Notes: a model not told the origin generated them from the sequence alone. A DNA stretch of 63,821 nt from an uncultured Mailhella sp. (GCF_944324995.1 NZ_CALUYL010000018.1:1-63821); one strand, 5' to 3'. Shown: positions 43,330 to 54,149, counted from the first letter of the stretch. Made by a program: numbers and translations.

Positions 43330-44178
43330 ATGAAAAACACTGTTGAACTGCATGCTCGCGCTTCCATGCCCCTTGTCATCGCCCATCGCGGCGCCAGAGG
43401 ACACGCCCCTGAAAACACGCTGACCTCCGCCGCCCTCGGCCACGCCGTGAAGGCCGATCTCTGGGAGCTGGACGTCAACTATACCAAGGACTACAAGCTC
43501 GTGGTCGTTCACGACGACACCCTCGTGCGCACCACCAACGTGGAAGAAGTCTATCCCGGCCGCCCCTCCTACCGCGTGTGCGACTTCACGCTTGAGGAAC
43601 TCGGCAGACTGGACGCCGGTTCCTGGTACGAAGGCCGCGATCAGTTCGGCCGCGTGGCCGCCGGAGAACTGAGCGCCGAAACCCTCGCCTCCTTCAAGGG
43701 TCTGCGCATTCCCACGCTGGAACAGGCGCTCGAACTCACGAAGCGCTTCGACTGGGCCGTGAACGTGGAAATTAAAAACCACGCACACCTCATCGGTCAT
43801 GATACTGTAACAAAAGACGTGTTAGAGATGATCCGCCGTTTCGACATGGTGGAGCAGGTCATCATTTCCTCGTTCCAGCACCGCTATCTGCTGGAATGTC
43901 ACGATCTGTGCCCCGAAATCGCCACGGGCGCCCTCGTGGAAAACACCCGCCCCGACGATCCCGTCGAACTGTGCCGCAGTCTCGGCGTGAACGCCTACCA
44001 TCCGGACAGGCTGATTCTCGCCCCCGGCGATCTTGCCGCCCTCCGCGACGCCGGCTTTGCCGTCAACGTCTGGACCGTCAACGACATGGACGAAGCCAAA
44101 AAGCTGGTCGAAGACGGCGCAAGCGGCATCATCACCGACTTCCCGGCCGCGTGCCGGGCGGCGCTGGGCAGAGACTGA
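43330..44178 (+). CDS. ugpQ: Glycerophosphodiester phosphodiesterase
   Basis: 282 aa with the GDPD signature HRGARGHAPENT (residues 19-30), the metal ligands E46/D48 in ELDV, and VVVHDDTLVRTT. It hydrolyses glycerophosphodiesters to glycerol-3-phosphate and an alcohol. No signal peptide is visible, so it acts in the cytoplasm on imported diesters, as UgpQ does. The frame is open from 43273; ATG 43330 fits family length, preceded by AGGA. It is followed by the Ugp transporter genes in the same direction, giving the order Q-B-A-E-C. Confidence 0.9.
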   Translation: MKNTVELHARASMPLVIAHRGARGHAPENTLTSAALGHAVKADLWELDVNYTKDYKLVVVHDDTLVRTTNVEEVYPGRPSYRVCDFTLEELGRLDAGSWYEGRDQFGRVAAGELSAETLASFKGLRIPTLEQALELTKRFDWAVNVEIKNHAHLIGHDTVTKDVLEMIRRFDMVEQVIISSFQHRYLLECHDLCPEIATGALVENTRPDDPVELCRSLGVNAYHPDRLILAPGDLAALRDAGFAVNVWTVNDMDEAKKLVEDGASGIITDFPAACRAALGRD

Positions 44179-44199
44179 ACCGTCAGCAGCGCGCCCTGA

Positions 44200-44220
44200 G
44201 AGGGGACTTGCCGTCCCCTC
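44200..44220 (+). terminator. Hairpin between ugpQ and ugpB
   Basis: Perfect arms GAGGGGAC / GTCCCCTC with a 5-nt loop and no T-run. Probably partial termination or mRNA processing inside the operon. Confidence 0.45.
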
Positions 44221-44304
44221 CTTCCGGGCGCGTGAATATAGTTCCTTCCGGGATTTTCCCGGAGACTCCAACCGGACGACACGTCCGCAAAGGCAGGAGA
44301 ACTT

Positions 44305-45621
44305 ATGCGTTCACTCCGATCTGTGGCCCTTCTGGCCGTTTCTCTGATGCTCCTGGCGAGTCCCGTGCAGGCGAAAACCACCATCACCTTCTGGCACGGC
44401 ATGGGCGGCGAGCTCGGTGAAATCACCGACAACATCATCAAGGACTTCAACGCCTCCCAGGACAAGTACGAAGTCAAGGGCGTGTACAAGGGCAACTACG
44501 ACGAAGCCATGACCGCCGCCATTGCCGCCTTCCGCGCCAAGCAGCATCCGAACATCATCCAGATCTTTGAAGTGGGCACCGCCAGCATGATGGCCGCCAA
44601 GGGCGCCATCCGTCCCGTCTGGGAAATCATGGACGCCGCGGGCACGCCGCTCGACATGTCCAAGTTCCTGCCTTCCGTCACGAGCTACTACTCCACCAGC
44701 GACGGCAAGCTCATCGCCATGCCCTTCAACGCCTCCACCACGGTGCTCTACTACAACAAGGACGCCGTGAAGAAGGCCGGCGGCGATCCCGAAAACTTCC
44801 CCCGCACCTGGCCCGAAGTGGCCGACCTCGCCCGCAAGATCAAGGAATCCGGCGCGTGCAAGTACGGCATGACCAGCGGCTGGCAGTCCTGGGTGCAGCT
44901 TGAAAGCTTCTCCGCCTGGCACAACGTTCCCTTTGCCTCCAACAACAACGGCTTCGACGGCCTGAACACCGAACTGCTCTTCAACGGTCCGCTGCAGGTC
45001 CGCCACATCGACTTCCTCTCCAAGCTCAACAAGGAAGGCGTTTCCGTGTACGTAGGCCGCAAGTCCGAAGCCATCAACACCTTCACCGCCGGTGAAGCGG
45101 GCATTCTCATGAACTCCTCCGGTTCCTACGCCGCCGTCAAGGCCGGCGCCAAGTTCAACTGGGGCGTCATGGTGCTGCCCTACTGGCCCGACGTGAAGGG
45201 CGCTCCTCAGAACACCGTGATCGGCGGCGCCGCCATCTGGGCCATGGCCGGTCATTCCAAGGATTCCGAAAACGGCGTGGCCGCCTTCATCAACTACATT
45301 CTGAAGCCTGAAGTGCAGGCCGCCTTCCATCAGGCCACCGGCTACGTGCCCGTCACCCTCGCCGGCTACGAGCTCACCAAGCAGCAGGGCTTCTACGACA
45401 AGAACCCCGGCACCGACGTGGCCGTGAAGGCCCTCTCCGACAAGAAGCCCACCATCAACACCCTCGGTCTGCGCCTCGGCAACTTCGTCCAGATCCGCAA
45501 CATCATCGACGAAGAACTCGAAGCCGTCTGGGCCGGCAAGAAGACCGCCAAGGAAGCCCTCGACTCCGCCGTGAAGCGCGGCAACGTCGAACTGCGCCGC
45601 TTTGAGCGCGCCAACAGCTGA
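44305..45621 (+). CDS. ugpB: sn-glycerol-3-phosphate ABC transporter, binding protein UgpB
   Basis: 438 aa with a signal peptide ending near VQA-K. It follows E. coli UgpB closely along its length: ITFWHGMGGELGE, YKGNYDEAMTAAIAAFRAK, EVGTASMMAAKGAI, QSWVQLESFSAW, VGRKSEA and GLRLGNFVQIRNIIDEELE. It binds glycerol-3-phosphate and glycerophosphodiesters in the periplasm. A strong terminator directly after it suggests that binding protein is made in excess over the membrane subunits. Confidence 0.95.
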   Translation: MRSLRSVALLAVSLMLLASPVQAKTTITFWHGMGGELGEITDNIIKDFNASQDKYEVKGVYKGNYDEAMTAAIAAFRAKQHPNIIQIFEVGTASMMAAKGAIRPVWEIMDAAGTPLDMSKFLPSVTSYYSTSDGKLIAMPFNASTTVLYYNKDAVKKAGGDPENFPRTWPEVADLARKIKESGACKYGMTSGWQSWVQLESFSAWHNVPFASNNNGFDGLNTELLFNGPLQVRHIDFLSKLNKEGVSVYVGRKSEAINTFTAGEAGILMNSSGSYAAVKAGAKFNWGVMVLPYWPDVKGAPQNTVIGGAAIWAMAGHSKDSENGVAAFINYILKPEVQAAFHQATGYVPVTLAGYELTKQQGFYDKNPGTDVAVKALSDKKPTINTLGLRLGNFVQIRNIIDEELEAVWAGKKTAKEALDSAVKRGNVELRRFERANS

Positions 45622-45637
45622 TCCGCTCATCTAACAC

Positions 45638-45666
45638 AAAAGGGGAGAGACCGACTCTCCCCTTTT
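45638..45666 (+). terminator. Terminator between ugpB and ugpA
   Basis: A perfect 12-bp stem, AAAAGGGGAGAG / CTCTCCCCTTTT, with a 5-nt loop and T-run. Its position within the operon would lower expression of the permease genes relative to ugpB. Confidence 0.88.
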
Positions 45667-45694
45667 TTCAACCACAGCCGTCAAAGGAGTTCTC

Positions 45695-46588
45695 ATGCAG
45701 GATGAGCGCTACGCGTTCCGGGGCAAAAAGCATCTGCTGCTGCCCATTCTCTTCCTGCTGCCCCAGCTTGTCATCACGGTGGTGTTCTTCTTCTACCCCG
45801 CCGGAGAGGCTCTGCTCGGGTCGGTATACATGGAAGACTCTTTCGGCCTTTCCAGAGAGTTCGTCGGACTGGACAACTTTGTCGTTCTTTTCTCCGATCC
45901 CAGCTATCTTGAAACGCTGTATCTCACCTTCATCTTCAGCATCGCCACCATCACCCTCACCATGACGGTTTCCCTGCTCATGGCCGTCGTCGCCGATCAG
46001 GTAAGTTTCGGCGGCACGCTCTACAAGTCGATGCTCATCATTCCCTACGCCGTGGCTCCGCCCCTCGCCGGCGTGCTCTGGCTCTTTCTGTTCAACCCTT
46101 CCGTAGGCGTGCTCTCCTCGCTGCTCGACAGCCTGGGATACACCTGGAACCACAAGCTCAACGGCAATCAGGCCCTGCTGCTGCTCATCATATCTGCCTC
46201 CTGGAAGCAGATTTCCTATAATTTCCTGTTCTTCCTTGCGGGACTCCAGGCCATTCCGCGTTCGCTCATCGAGGCCGCCGCCATCGACGGCGCCAGCCCC
46301 TGGCAGCGCTTCCGCAACATCATCTTCCCCCTGCTCTCGCCCACGACCTTCTTCCTGCTCGTGGTCAACACCATCTACACCCTGTTCGAAACCTTCGGCA
46401 TCGTGCACGCGGTCACGCAGGGCGGCCCTTCACGCGCAACGGAAACACTCATCTACAAGGTCTTCAACGACGGGTTCATCGGCCTCGACTTCGGCGGTTC
46501 CTCCGCGCAGTCGGTGGTGCTCATGTTCATCGTCATGATTCTGACCTTCCTCCAGTTCCGCTACGTCGAACGCAAGGTCAACTACTAG
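45695..46588 (+). CDS. ugpA: sn-glycerol-3-phosphate ABC transporter, permease UgpA
   Basis: 297 aa, six predicted transmembrane segments, with the EAA loop PRSLIEAAAIDGASPWQRFRNIIFP-type motif of MalF/UgpA permeases. AAAGGAG precedes the ATG. It pairs with UgpE to form the channel. Confidence 0.94.
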   Translation: MQDERYAFRGKKHLLLPILFLLPQLVITVVFFFYPAGEALLGSVYMEDSFGLSREFVGLDNFVVLFSDPSYLETLYLTFIFSIATITLTMTVSLLMAVVADQVSFGGTLYKSMLIIPYAVAPPLAGVLWLFLFNPSVGVLSSLLDSLGYTWNHKLNGNQALLLLIISASWKQISYNFLFFLAGLQAIPRSLIEAAAIDGASPWQRFRNIIFPLLSPTTFFLLVVNTIYTLFETFGIVHAVTQGGPSRATETLIYKVFNDGFIGLDFGGSSAQSVVLMFIVMILTFLQFRYVERKVNY

Positions 46589-46609
46589 CCGCAACAGGAG
46601 AAGATTCGT

Positions 46610-47455
46610 ATGGTAGAAAAGAAAGGACTCGGAAGAGCGCTCAGTCACGCCGTGCTCCTGTTCGGCGCGGCCGTCGTTCTCTTTCCCCTGTACGTGGCTC
46701 TCGTGGCCACCTCACACAGCTACGACGTGCTCATAGGCACCACGCCCCTGTGGTTCGGTCAGGAGCTCGTCAAGAACTTCACCACCGTGCTCACCCAGGG
46801 CCTCAAGGCCGCCGGCGGCATTCCCGTGTGGGTCATGATGGGCAACAGCCTCATCATGGCGCTCGGCATCGCCCTCGGAAAAATCGCCATTTCCATCACC
46901 GCGGCCTACGCCATCGTGTTCTTCCGCTTCCGCGGACGCGAGCTGTGCTTCGTGCTCATCTTCATCACGCTCATGATGCCCGTGGAAGTGCGCATCGTGC
47001 CCACCTTCCAGGTGGCCGCCAACCTGAACTTCATCGACAGCTACCCCGGCCTCATTCTGCCGCTCATCGCCTCGGCCACGGCCACGTTCCTGTACCGTCA
47101 GATGTTCATGACCATTCCCCAGGAACTGCTCGAAGCCGCGCGCATCGACGGCGCAGGCCCCTGGCGCTTCTTCGTGGACGTGGTGCTCCCGCTCTCCCGC
47201 ACGAACACCGCCGCGCTCTTCGTGGTGCTGTTCATCTACGGCTGGAACCAGTACCTCTGGCCCCTGCTCGTCACCAATCAGGAAAGCATGTACACCGTGG
47301 TCATGGGCATTCAGCGCATGGTGAACATTCCCGACGCCGTTCCGGAATGGAACCTCATCATGGCCGTGGCCCTTCTGGGCATGCTGCCGCCGCTGCTCGT
47401 GGTGCTCGGCATGCAGAAGCTCTTTGTCCGCGGACTTGTGGAAACCGAGAAGTAG
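46610..47455 (+). CDS. ugpE: sn-glycerol-3-phosphate ABC transporter, permease UgpE
   Basis: 281 aa MalG/UgpE-type permease. The EAA loop is PQELLEAARIDGAGPWRFFVDVV-like, and PLLVTNQESMYTVVMGIQ is typical of UgpE. It starts 21 bp after ugpA with AGGAGA before the ATG. Confidence 0.94.
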   Translation: MVEKKGLGRALSHAVLLFGAAVVLFPLYVALVATSHSYDVLIGTTPLWFGQELVKNFTTVLTQGLKAAGGIPVWVMMGNSLIMALGIALGKIAISITAAYAIVFFRFRGRELCFVLIFITLMMPVEVRIVPTFQVAANLNFIDSYPGLILPLIASATATFLYRQMFMTIPQELLEAARIDGAGPWRFFVDVVLPLSRTNTAALFVVLFIYGWNQYLWPLLVTNQESMYTVVMGIQRMVNIPDAVPEWNLIMAVALLGMLPPLLVVLGMQKLFVRGLVETEK

Positions 47456-47470
47456 TACAAGGATCAGACA

Positions 47471-48562
<1,092 letters not shown>

Positions 48563-48581
48563 ACCTCCCGACATTCCACAC

Positions 48582-48616
48582 AAAGGGCGGAAGCTTCGGC
48601 TCCCGCCCTTTTTTTT
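48582..48616 (+). terminator. Terminator of the ugp operon
   Basis: The stem AAAGGGCGG...CCGCCCTTT with a small loop is followed by eight T, 20 nt after the ugpC stop. Confidence 0.9.
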
Positions 48617-48682
48617 GCGCCCATCAAAGGCAGGCTTCCCCAAGCCTTTCCACGCCGCTTCCGCCGACTTCTTGTTACCGGC

Positions 48683-48717
48683 TGGACAAGACGCCGGAAA
48701 GTGATAGGTTCAACCTA
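48683..48717 (+). promoter_or_regulatory. Candidate promoter and operator of the MATE gene
   Basis: TGGACA (48683-48688), a 16-bp spacer and TAGGTT (48705-48710). The -10 overlaps a perfect palindrome TAGGTT-C-AACCTA (48705-48717), a position that suits a repressor. The assignment is tentative. Confidence 0.45.
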
Positions 48718-48781
48718 GTTCCCCGCTGGCTTTCCGGCGAAACATCCTTTGTACTCACCCCCCTGCATGAAGGAGAAAACG

Positions 48782-50161
48782 ATGGGACATGCCCAGCACG
48801 TTGACATGCTGCACGGTCCGCTCTTGGGCAAGATCATTCTCTTTGCCCTGCCCATTGCCATGAGCAGCATTCTGCAGCAGCTGTTCATTTCCGCGAACGT
48901 CGCCGTGGTCGGACACTTCGTCGGAGCTCAGGCCGTGGCCGCCGTCGGCGGAAACGGACCTATCGTCAATCTCATCATCAACCTCTTTCTCGGGCTTTCC
49001 GTCGGCGCAAACGTCGTCATCGCCCGCTACGTCGGCAGAGAGGATCAGCAGGCCTGCCAGTCCGCCGTTCACACGGTCATGGCCGTGTCCATACTGAGCG
49101 GCTTCTTCCTGCTCGTGGCGGGACAGTTCCTTGCGCCCATGCTGCTGCGCTTCGTGGACGTGCCGCACGACGTCATGGATCTGGCCGTGCTGTACCTGCG
49201 CATCTACTTCGTCGGCATGCCGTGCATCATGATCTACAACTTCGGCGCGGCCGTGCTGCGCAGCGTGGGCGACACCAAGCGCCCCATGTACAGCCTCATG
49301 GCCGCAGGCGTGGTCAACGTTTCGCTGAGCGTGGTGTTCGTGCTCTTCTGCGACATGGGCGTCGCGGGCGTGGGCCTCGCCACCTTCATGGGCAACCTCG
49401 TCAGCGCCGCGCTCGTCCTGTACTTTCTGCTCACCGAAGACGACATGATCCGCCTGAACCTCCGCAAGCTCGCCATCGCCCGCATTCACCTGCTGCGCGT
49501 CATCAGAATCGGCGCTCCCGCCGGACTGCAGGGCATGATCTTTTCGCTCTCCAACGTGTGCATTCTCTCGGGCATCAACGGCTTCGGCTCCGGCACCGCC
49601 GCCGGTTCGGCCGCGGCCATCAACTTCGAGTTCATCTCCTATTTCTTCGTCAACGCCTTCTGTCAGGCCACCGTGACCTTCACCAGCCAGAACTACGCCA
49701 TGTGCCAGCTCGACCGCTGCAAGAAGATCTTCCGCGAAAACATGGCCTGCGCCGTCGTGCTCGCCGGTCTCACCTGCCTCACCTTCACCATAGGCGCCGC
49801 CTTCTTCTCCGGCATGTACACCAGCGATCCCGAAGTCATTCGCCACGCCGTCACCCGCGTGACCATCGTCGAAAGCATGGAATGGCTCTGCGCCACCTAC
49901 GAAATCAGCGGCGCTGCGCTGCGCGGCATGGGCATCTCCATGCTGCCCGCCATGGTCACGCTCGTGGGCTCGTGTCTGCTGCGCATCGTGTGGGTCTATA
50001 CCGTGTTCCGCATGTTCCCCACCTACGAAACCCTGCTCTACGTCTATCCCGTCTCGTGGATCATCACGGGCGTCATCATGCTTGTCGTGTACTTCGTCAT
50101 CCGCAACAGGCTGTTCCGCGAGCGCGAACGCGGCGGAATCTGCAAGCCACTGGAATTCTGA
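48782..50161 (+). CDS. MATE-family efflux transporter
   Basis: 459 aa, 12 predicted transmembrane segments in two similar halves, typical for MATE (NorM/DinF-like) antiporters: LPIAMSSILQQLFISANVAVVG, GNGPIVNLIINLFLGLSVGANVV and, in the second half, IGAPAGLQGMIFSLSNV. It exports drugs or metabolites using Na+ or H+. AGGAG lies 8 nt before ATG 48782; earlier in-frame ATGs at 48749 and 48767 are less well placed. It stands alone between the ugp operon and an 83-bp hairpin element. Confidence 0.93.
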   Translation: MGHAQHVDMLHGPLLGKIILFALPIAMSSILQQLFISANVAVVGHFVGAQAVAAVGGNGPIVNLIINLFLGLSVGANVVIARYVGREDQQACQSAVHTVMAVSILSGFFLLVAGQFLAPMLLRFVDVPHDVMDLAVLYLRIYFVGMPCIMIYNFGAAVLRSVGDTKRPMYSLMAAGVVNVSLSVVFVLFCDMGVAGVGLATFMGNLVSAALVLYFLLTEDDMIRLNLRKLAIARIHLLRVIRIGAPAGLQGMIFSLSNVCILSGINGFGSGTAAGSAAAINFEFISYFFVNAFCQATVTFTSQNYAMCQLDRCKKIFRENMACAVVLAGLTCLTFTIGAAFFSGMYTSDPEVIRHAVTRVTIVESMEWLCATYEISGAALRGMGISMLPAMVTLVGSCLLRIVWVYTVFRMFPTYETLLYVYPVSWIITGVIMLVVYFVIRNRLFRERERGGICKPLEF

Positions 50162-50413
50162 TCGCCTGCGTTCCAGGACGAAGAGGACGCCGCGTCTTTG
50201 CGCATGATCGCGCCGACCGCGCCCGAAGATGCTCTGCGCTCTCTCGACGCAGCCTGGCCAAAACCCGGACGAAATGCCCGCCGCGTTCCGCCCTGCGGCC
50301 GGAGTTTCCCCAAGGCCCGACCTCCTGCCGCATGCCGCACCCTGAAATCTCCCATAAAAAGCAACCCGCCGAAAAGCCCCCTCCCCCCCAAAAAAACGCC
50401 GCACCGCCCCAAA

Positions 50414-50496
50414 AATTAAAAAGTTTTGAAAGAGAGGATGGGGGCCCGGGGGAAGGAGGGAAAACTTTTTCAAAAGTTTTCCCTCCTTCCCCCGTC
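50414..50496 (+). repeat. 83-bp hairpin element, copy A
   Basis: Identical over 83 bp, in the opposite orientation, to 58533-58615. It contains a 46-nt near-perfect hairpin (22-bp arms GGGGGAAGGAGGG AAAACTTTT and its complement, 2-nt centre). It lies about 250 bp after the MATE stop. It could act as a bidirectional terminator or be a REP/MITE-like interspersed repeat. Confidence 0.85.
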
Positions 50497-50712
50497 GCTT
50501 CCCCCGTCGCCTCCCCGGCTCTCTCCCTTCCTCCGATTTTCCGCGGGGCGGAAGGGTTTTCGAGGCTTGAAGAGCGCATGATAATGGGTTAGAGTTCTTT
50601 TTTTACCGGCGGGGAGCTGTCGTTTTTTTCGGCGCTGCGGGCCCGCGAGCTTGTGGCGCGCCTGCATGGGCGGGGGCGTCGGTCATCATTTTTTAACACG
50701 GGAGAGTTCGGG

Positions 50713-51798
50713 ATGCGTTTTCTCAACTATGCCGCGGCATGCCTTGCCGTTTGCGGTATGGCCCTTTCTCCGCTGGTTTCCTCCGCGCATGCGGAAGAGG
50801 CCGCGAAGAAGATCAAGGTGGGCTTCATCTATGTTTCCCCTGTGGGCGACGAGGGCTGGTCGTGGACGCACGATCAGGGCCGCAAGATGATGGACGCCAT
50901 GCATGACGTGGAAACCACCATGATGGAAAGCGTGCCTGAAGGCCCCGACGCCGAGCGCGCCATCAAGAACATGTGCTCCAAGGGCTACAACGTCATTGTG
51001 GCCACGAGCTTCGGCTACATGGACGCCATGGCCAAGATGGCCAAGCGCAACCCCGACATCACGTTCCTGCACTGCTCGGGCTACAAGCACAGCAAGAACA
51101 TGACCTGCTATTTCGGCAGAATGTATCAGGCCCGCTACCTTACCGGCATGGTGGCCGGCTCCATGACCAAGAAAAACGAAATCGGCTATGTGGCGTCGTT
51201 CCCCATTCCCGAAGTGGTGCGCGGCATCAACGCCTTCACGCTCGGCGTTCGCGCCGTGAACCCCGACGCCAAGGTGCGCGTGGTCTGGACCCGCACCTGG
51301 TACAGCCCCGACGATGAAAAGAAGGCCGCCGAAGGTCTGCTCGACGTGGGCGTGGACGTCATTGCCCAGCATCAGGATTCCGCAGGCCCGCAGACCGCCG
51401 CCGAAGCGCGCGGCGCGTATTCCGTGGGCTACAACACCGACATGTCCGCCGCCGCGCCCAAGGCGCATCTTGTGGCGGCCGTGTGGGACTGGAACAAGTT
51501 CTACAAGAAGTTCATCGACGAATACCGCGCCGGAACCTGGAAGAACGGCAACTACTGGTACGGCATCGGCGACGGCATTGTGGACATCTCCCGCTACGGC
51601 GACATGGTGCCCGCCGACGTGCGCGCCAAGGTGGACGCCGTGAAGGCCGACATCGTGTCCGGCAAGTATCAGGTGTTCACCGGCCCGGTGAAGGATCAGG
51701 AAGGCAAGGTGCGCGTGGCCGAAGGTCAGGTTGCGCCCGACGACATGCTGCTCTCCATGGACTGGTTCGTGGAAGGCGTGGTGGGAACGACCAAGTAA
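50713..51798 (+). CDS. BMP-family ABC transporter substrate-binding protein
   Basis: 361 aa with a signal peptide (MRFLNYAAACLAVCGMALSP..., cleavage near AHA-E). Basic membrane protein/PnrA-type fold: KVGFIYVSPVGDEGWSWTHDQG, ATSFGYMDAMAKMAKRNPDI and GYVASFPIPEVVRGINAFTLG. Relatives bind purine nucleosides or other small solutes. GGGAGAG precedes the ATG 50713; the frame is open from 50653. It is followed by a terminator and then the permeases, a low-to-high subunit ratio pattern like that of the ugp operon. Confidence 0.92.
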   Translation: MRFLNYAAACLAVCGMALSPLVSSAHAEEAAKKIKVGFIYVSPVGDEGWSWTHDQGRKMMDAMHDVETTMMESVPEGPDAERAIKNMCSKGYNVIVATSFGYMDAMAKMAKRNPDITFLHCSGYKHSKNMTCYFGRMYQARYLTGMVAGSMTKKNEIGYVASFPIPEVVRGINAFTLGVRAVNPDAKVRVVWTRTWYSPDDEKKAAEGLLDVGVDVIAQHQDSAGPQTAAEARGAYSVGYNTDMSAAAPKAHLVAAVWDWNKFYKKFIDEYRAGTWKNGNYWYGIGDGIVDISRYGDMVPADVRAKVDAVKADIVSGKYQVFTGPVKDQEGKVRVAEGQVAPDDMLLSMDWFVEGVVGTTK

Positions 51799-51807
51799 CA
51801 TTGCAGG

Positions 51808-51838
51808 AAAGCTCCGTCCGGTGAGGACGGGGCTTTTT
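51808..51838 (+). terminator. Terminator between the BMP protein gene and its permeases
   Basis: The stem AAAGCTCCGTCC / GGACGG-GGCTTTTT with a GGTGA loop is followed by T-rich DNA, 9 nt after the stop. It probably sets a higher level of binding protein. Confidence 0.8.
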
Positions 51839-52155
51839 ATTTTCCGGTCCGTGGCGATGCGTCCGGCCCTGCGGGGCGGGCGCTCCCGCGGACTTCCGCT
51901 CTTGCCGGACGCGCAAGGCAACGGTTCGGCATCCGACGCCGCGCCGAGCGTCCGGCGGCGTATCAAAAAGCGCTGCCGACCGCCTTGCGGGCCGCACGGC
52001 AAAAAACGCGGACTGCCTGCGCCCCGGCGGACGCCGGACTCGCGCAAACATCCCTCGCAGAAGCGAAAGGCCGACGTTCCGCTCTGCGGCATTATGACAT
52101 GCAACCGCGCCGGAAGCATAGCCATCCGGGGCATCAAGGTATTTTCGGAGGAATC
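51839..52155. other. Spacer before the BMP permeases
   Basis: 317 bp, GC-rich, no gene or RNA motif recognised. An in-frame open stretch leads into the permease but has no RBS or transmembrane logic. Confidence 0.5.
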
Positions 52156-53232
52156 ATGGACGGTTTCAGAGTCGTCAGACGGCAGACCCCTCATCGCTGG
52201 GCCGGGCTTGTCGTGCTGCCGGCGGCGCTTCTCATCGCCCTGGCGTTCTGTTCCCTGCTGCTGATGATTCAGGACAAGTCGCCCGTCGAAGCCGCCGTGG
52301 TGCTGTTTCAGGGCGGGTTCGGAAGCCTGCACGCGCTTCAGGACACCATGCTCAAGGCCATTCCCATTTTTCTGTGCTCGCTCGGCGTGTCCATCGCCTT
52401 CCGCATGAAGGTGTGGAACATCGGCGCGGAAGGACAGTTCGCCCTCGGCGGCGTGGGAGCCACCTGGGCCGTGCTCACCTTTCCCGATCTGCCCATGCCG
52501 GCCATGCTCCTCACCATGCTGGCGTGCGCGGCCGTCGCCGGCGGCCTGTGGGGCATGCTGCCCGGTCTGCTCAAGCTCAAGTTCGGCCTCAATGAAATCA
52601 TTTCCACGCTCATGCTCAACTACATAGGCATCGAGTTCATGCGCTATCTCGTGTACGGCCCGTGGAAGGATCCCGGAAGCATGGGCTTCCCCATGACGGC
52701 CATGTTCCCCGACGAAGCCATCTTCCCCGAGGTCATCGGCTACGTGCATGCGGGCATTCTGGTGTGCCTCGCGGCGGCCGTGGCGGTTTCCATATTTTTG
52801 CAGCGCACGAGGCTCGGCTTTGAACTGTGCGCCGCGGGCGAAAATCCGCGGGCGGCAAGGTACGCGCGCATTCCCTACGGCTTTCTGCTGGTCTTCGTGC
52901 TCACGCTTTCCGGCGCGCTCGCGGGCATGGCCGGATGCGTGGAGGTTTCGGCCACGTTCAACCGGCTCCAGCCCAGCCTCTGCACGGGCTACGGCTACAC
53001 CGCCATCGTGGTGGCGTGGCTCTCGCGCCTGCGCACCCCTTCCATCGCGCTCTTTTCCATATTCCTGGCCGGGCTTCTCGTGGGCACGGACAACCTGCAG
53101 GTGGACATGCAGGTGCCCGCGGCCTTCGGCGGCATTCTCGAAGGCTGCATTCTGCTCTGCGTGCTCGCCGGACAATTCTTCTACACCTACACCTTTGTGA
53201 GAACGGGTCGCAGCCAGGGAGGTGCGGCATGA
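52156..53232 (+). CDS. BMP-type (nucleoside) ABC transporter, permease 1
   Basis: 358 aa branched-chain/nucleoside-type permease (YufP-like). Marks: FRMKVWNIGAEGQFALGGVGA, KFGLNEIISTLMLNYIG and TAIVVAWLSRLRTPSIALFS. CGGAGG precedes ATG 52156. It overlaps the next permease by 4 bases (ATGA). Confidence 0.93.
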   Translation: MDGFRVVRRQTPHRWAGLVVLPAALLIALAFCSLLLMIQDKSPVEAAVVLFQGGFGSLHALQDTMLKAIPIFLCSLGVSIAFRMKVWNIGAEGQFALGGVGATWAVLTFPDLPMPAMLLTMLACAAVAGGLWGMLPGLLKLKFGLNEIISTLMLNYIGIEFMRYLVYGPWKDPGSMGFPMTAMFPDEAIFPEVIGYVHAGILVCLAAAVAVSIFLQRTRLGFELCAAGENPRAARYARIPYGFLLVFVLTLSGALAGMAGCVEVSATFNRLQPSLCTGYGYTAIVVAWLSRLRTPSIALFSIFLAGLLVGTDNLQVDMQVPAAFGGILEGCILLCVLAGQFFYTYTFVRTGRSQGGAA

Positions 53233-54149
53233 CCTGGGATATCTTCGTCGCGCTGCTGGCCGCCACGGTGCTCGCCGGCACGCCGCTTCTGTACGCCACC
53301 ATGGGCGAACTCATCACCGAACGCTCGGGCGTGCTCAACCTCGGCGTGGAAGGCATGATGATCATGGGCGCGTTCTTCGCCTTCATCGTGCAGTTCAAAA
53401 CGGGCAATCCGTGGCTGGCAGCGCTGGCCGCAGGCCTCGGCGCAGGCTGCCTCGGTCTGATTCACGGCGTGGTCTGCCTGATCTTTCAGGGCAATCAGAC
53501 CGTGTCCGGTCTTGCGCTCACCATCTTCGGCGTGGGCCTTTCCGACTACCTCGGCGCGCCCTTCATCGGCGAAAAGACCGTGGGCTTCCAGCCCTTCGAC
53601 ATTCCGCTGCTTTCCGACATTCCCGTGATCGGTCAGGTGCTCTTTCAGCACGATCCGCTCGTGTACCTCTCCTATATTCTGCCGTGGGCGGTCATGTGGT
53701 TCTTCCGCCGAACCTCGCTCGGCCTTGCGCTCTGCGCTTCCGGCGAATCGCCCGACGCCGTGCAGGCCGCAGGTCTCGATCCCGTCAAGATGCGCTGGCT
53801 CGGCATTTTTGCCGGAGCCTTCTTCGTGGGCATAGGCGGAGCCTATCTTTCCCTCTGCGCCACGCACATGTGGACCCACAACCTCACCGCGGGCAAGGGC
53901 TGGATTGCCGTGGCGCTGGTCATTTTCGCGTTCTGGCGGCCGGGCCGCGCCATGTTCGGCGCGTATCTGTTCGGCGGCATCATGGCCTTTCAGCTCAGGC
54001 TCCAGGCGCTCGGCACCACCATTCCCTCGTCGCTCATGATGATGCTGCCCTACGCGCTCACCATTCTTGCGCTGCTGTTCTCCTCGGCCAGAGGCAAGGG
54101 CAGAAACGCTCCGGCCGCGCTCGGCGAGAACATCGCTCCCGGCGCGTAG
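53229..54149 (+). CDS. BMP-type (nucleoside) ABC transporter, permease 2
   Basis: 306 aa YufQ-like permease: TERSGVLNLGVEGMMIMGAFFAF and GNQTVSGLALTIFGVGLS are diagnostic of this subfamily. The ATG overlaps the previous stop, so synthesis is coupled. The cognate ATPase is found not next but 2.1 kb further on, after an MFS gene. Confidence 0.93.
   Translation: MTWDIFVALLAATVLAGTPLLYATMGELITERSGVLNLGVEGMMIMGAFFAFIVQFKTGNPWLAALAAGLGAGCLGLIHGVVCLIFQGNQTVSGLALTIFGVGLSDYLGAPFIGEKTVGFQPFDIPLLSDIPVIGQVLFQHDPLVYLSYILPWAVMWFFRRTSLGLALCASGESPDAVQAAGLDPVKMRWLGIFAGAFFVGIGGAYLSLCATHMWTHNLTAGKGWIAVALVIFAFWRPGRAMFGAYLFGGIMAFQLRLQALGTTIPSSLMMMLPYALTILALLFSSARGKGRNAPAALGENIAPGA

Noticed and set aside
50580-50712. 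Possible purine riboswitch before the nucleoside-type binding protein
   Set aside because: No conserved junction sequence or three-way helix could be found.
50686-53175. 829-aa antisense frame over the BMP transporter genes
   Set aside because: Crosses a terminator and two genes; GC-rich shadow.
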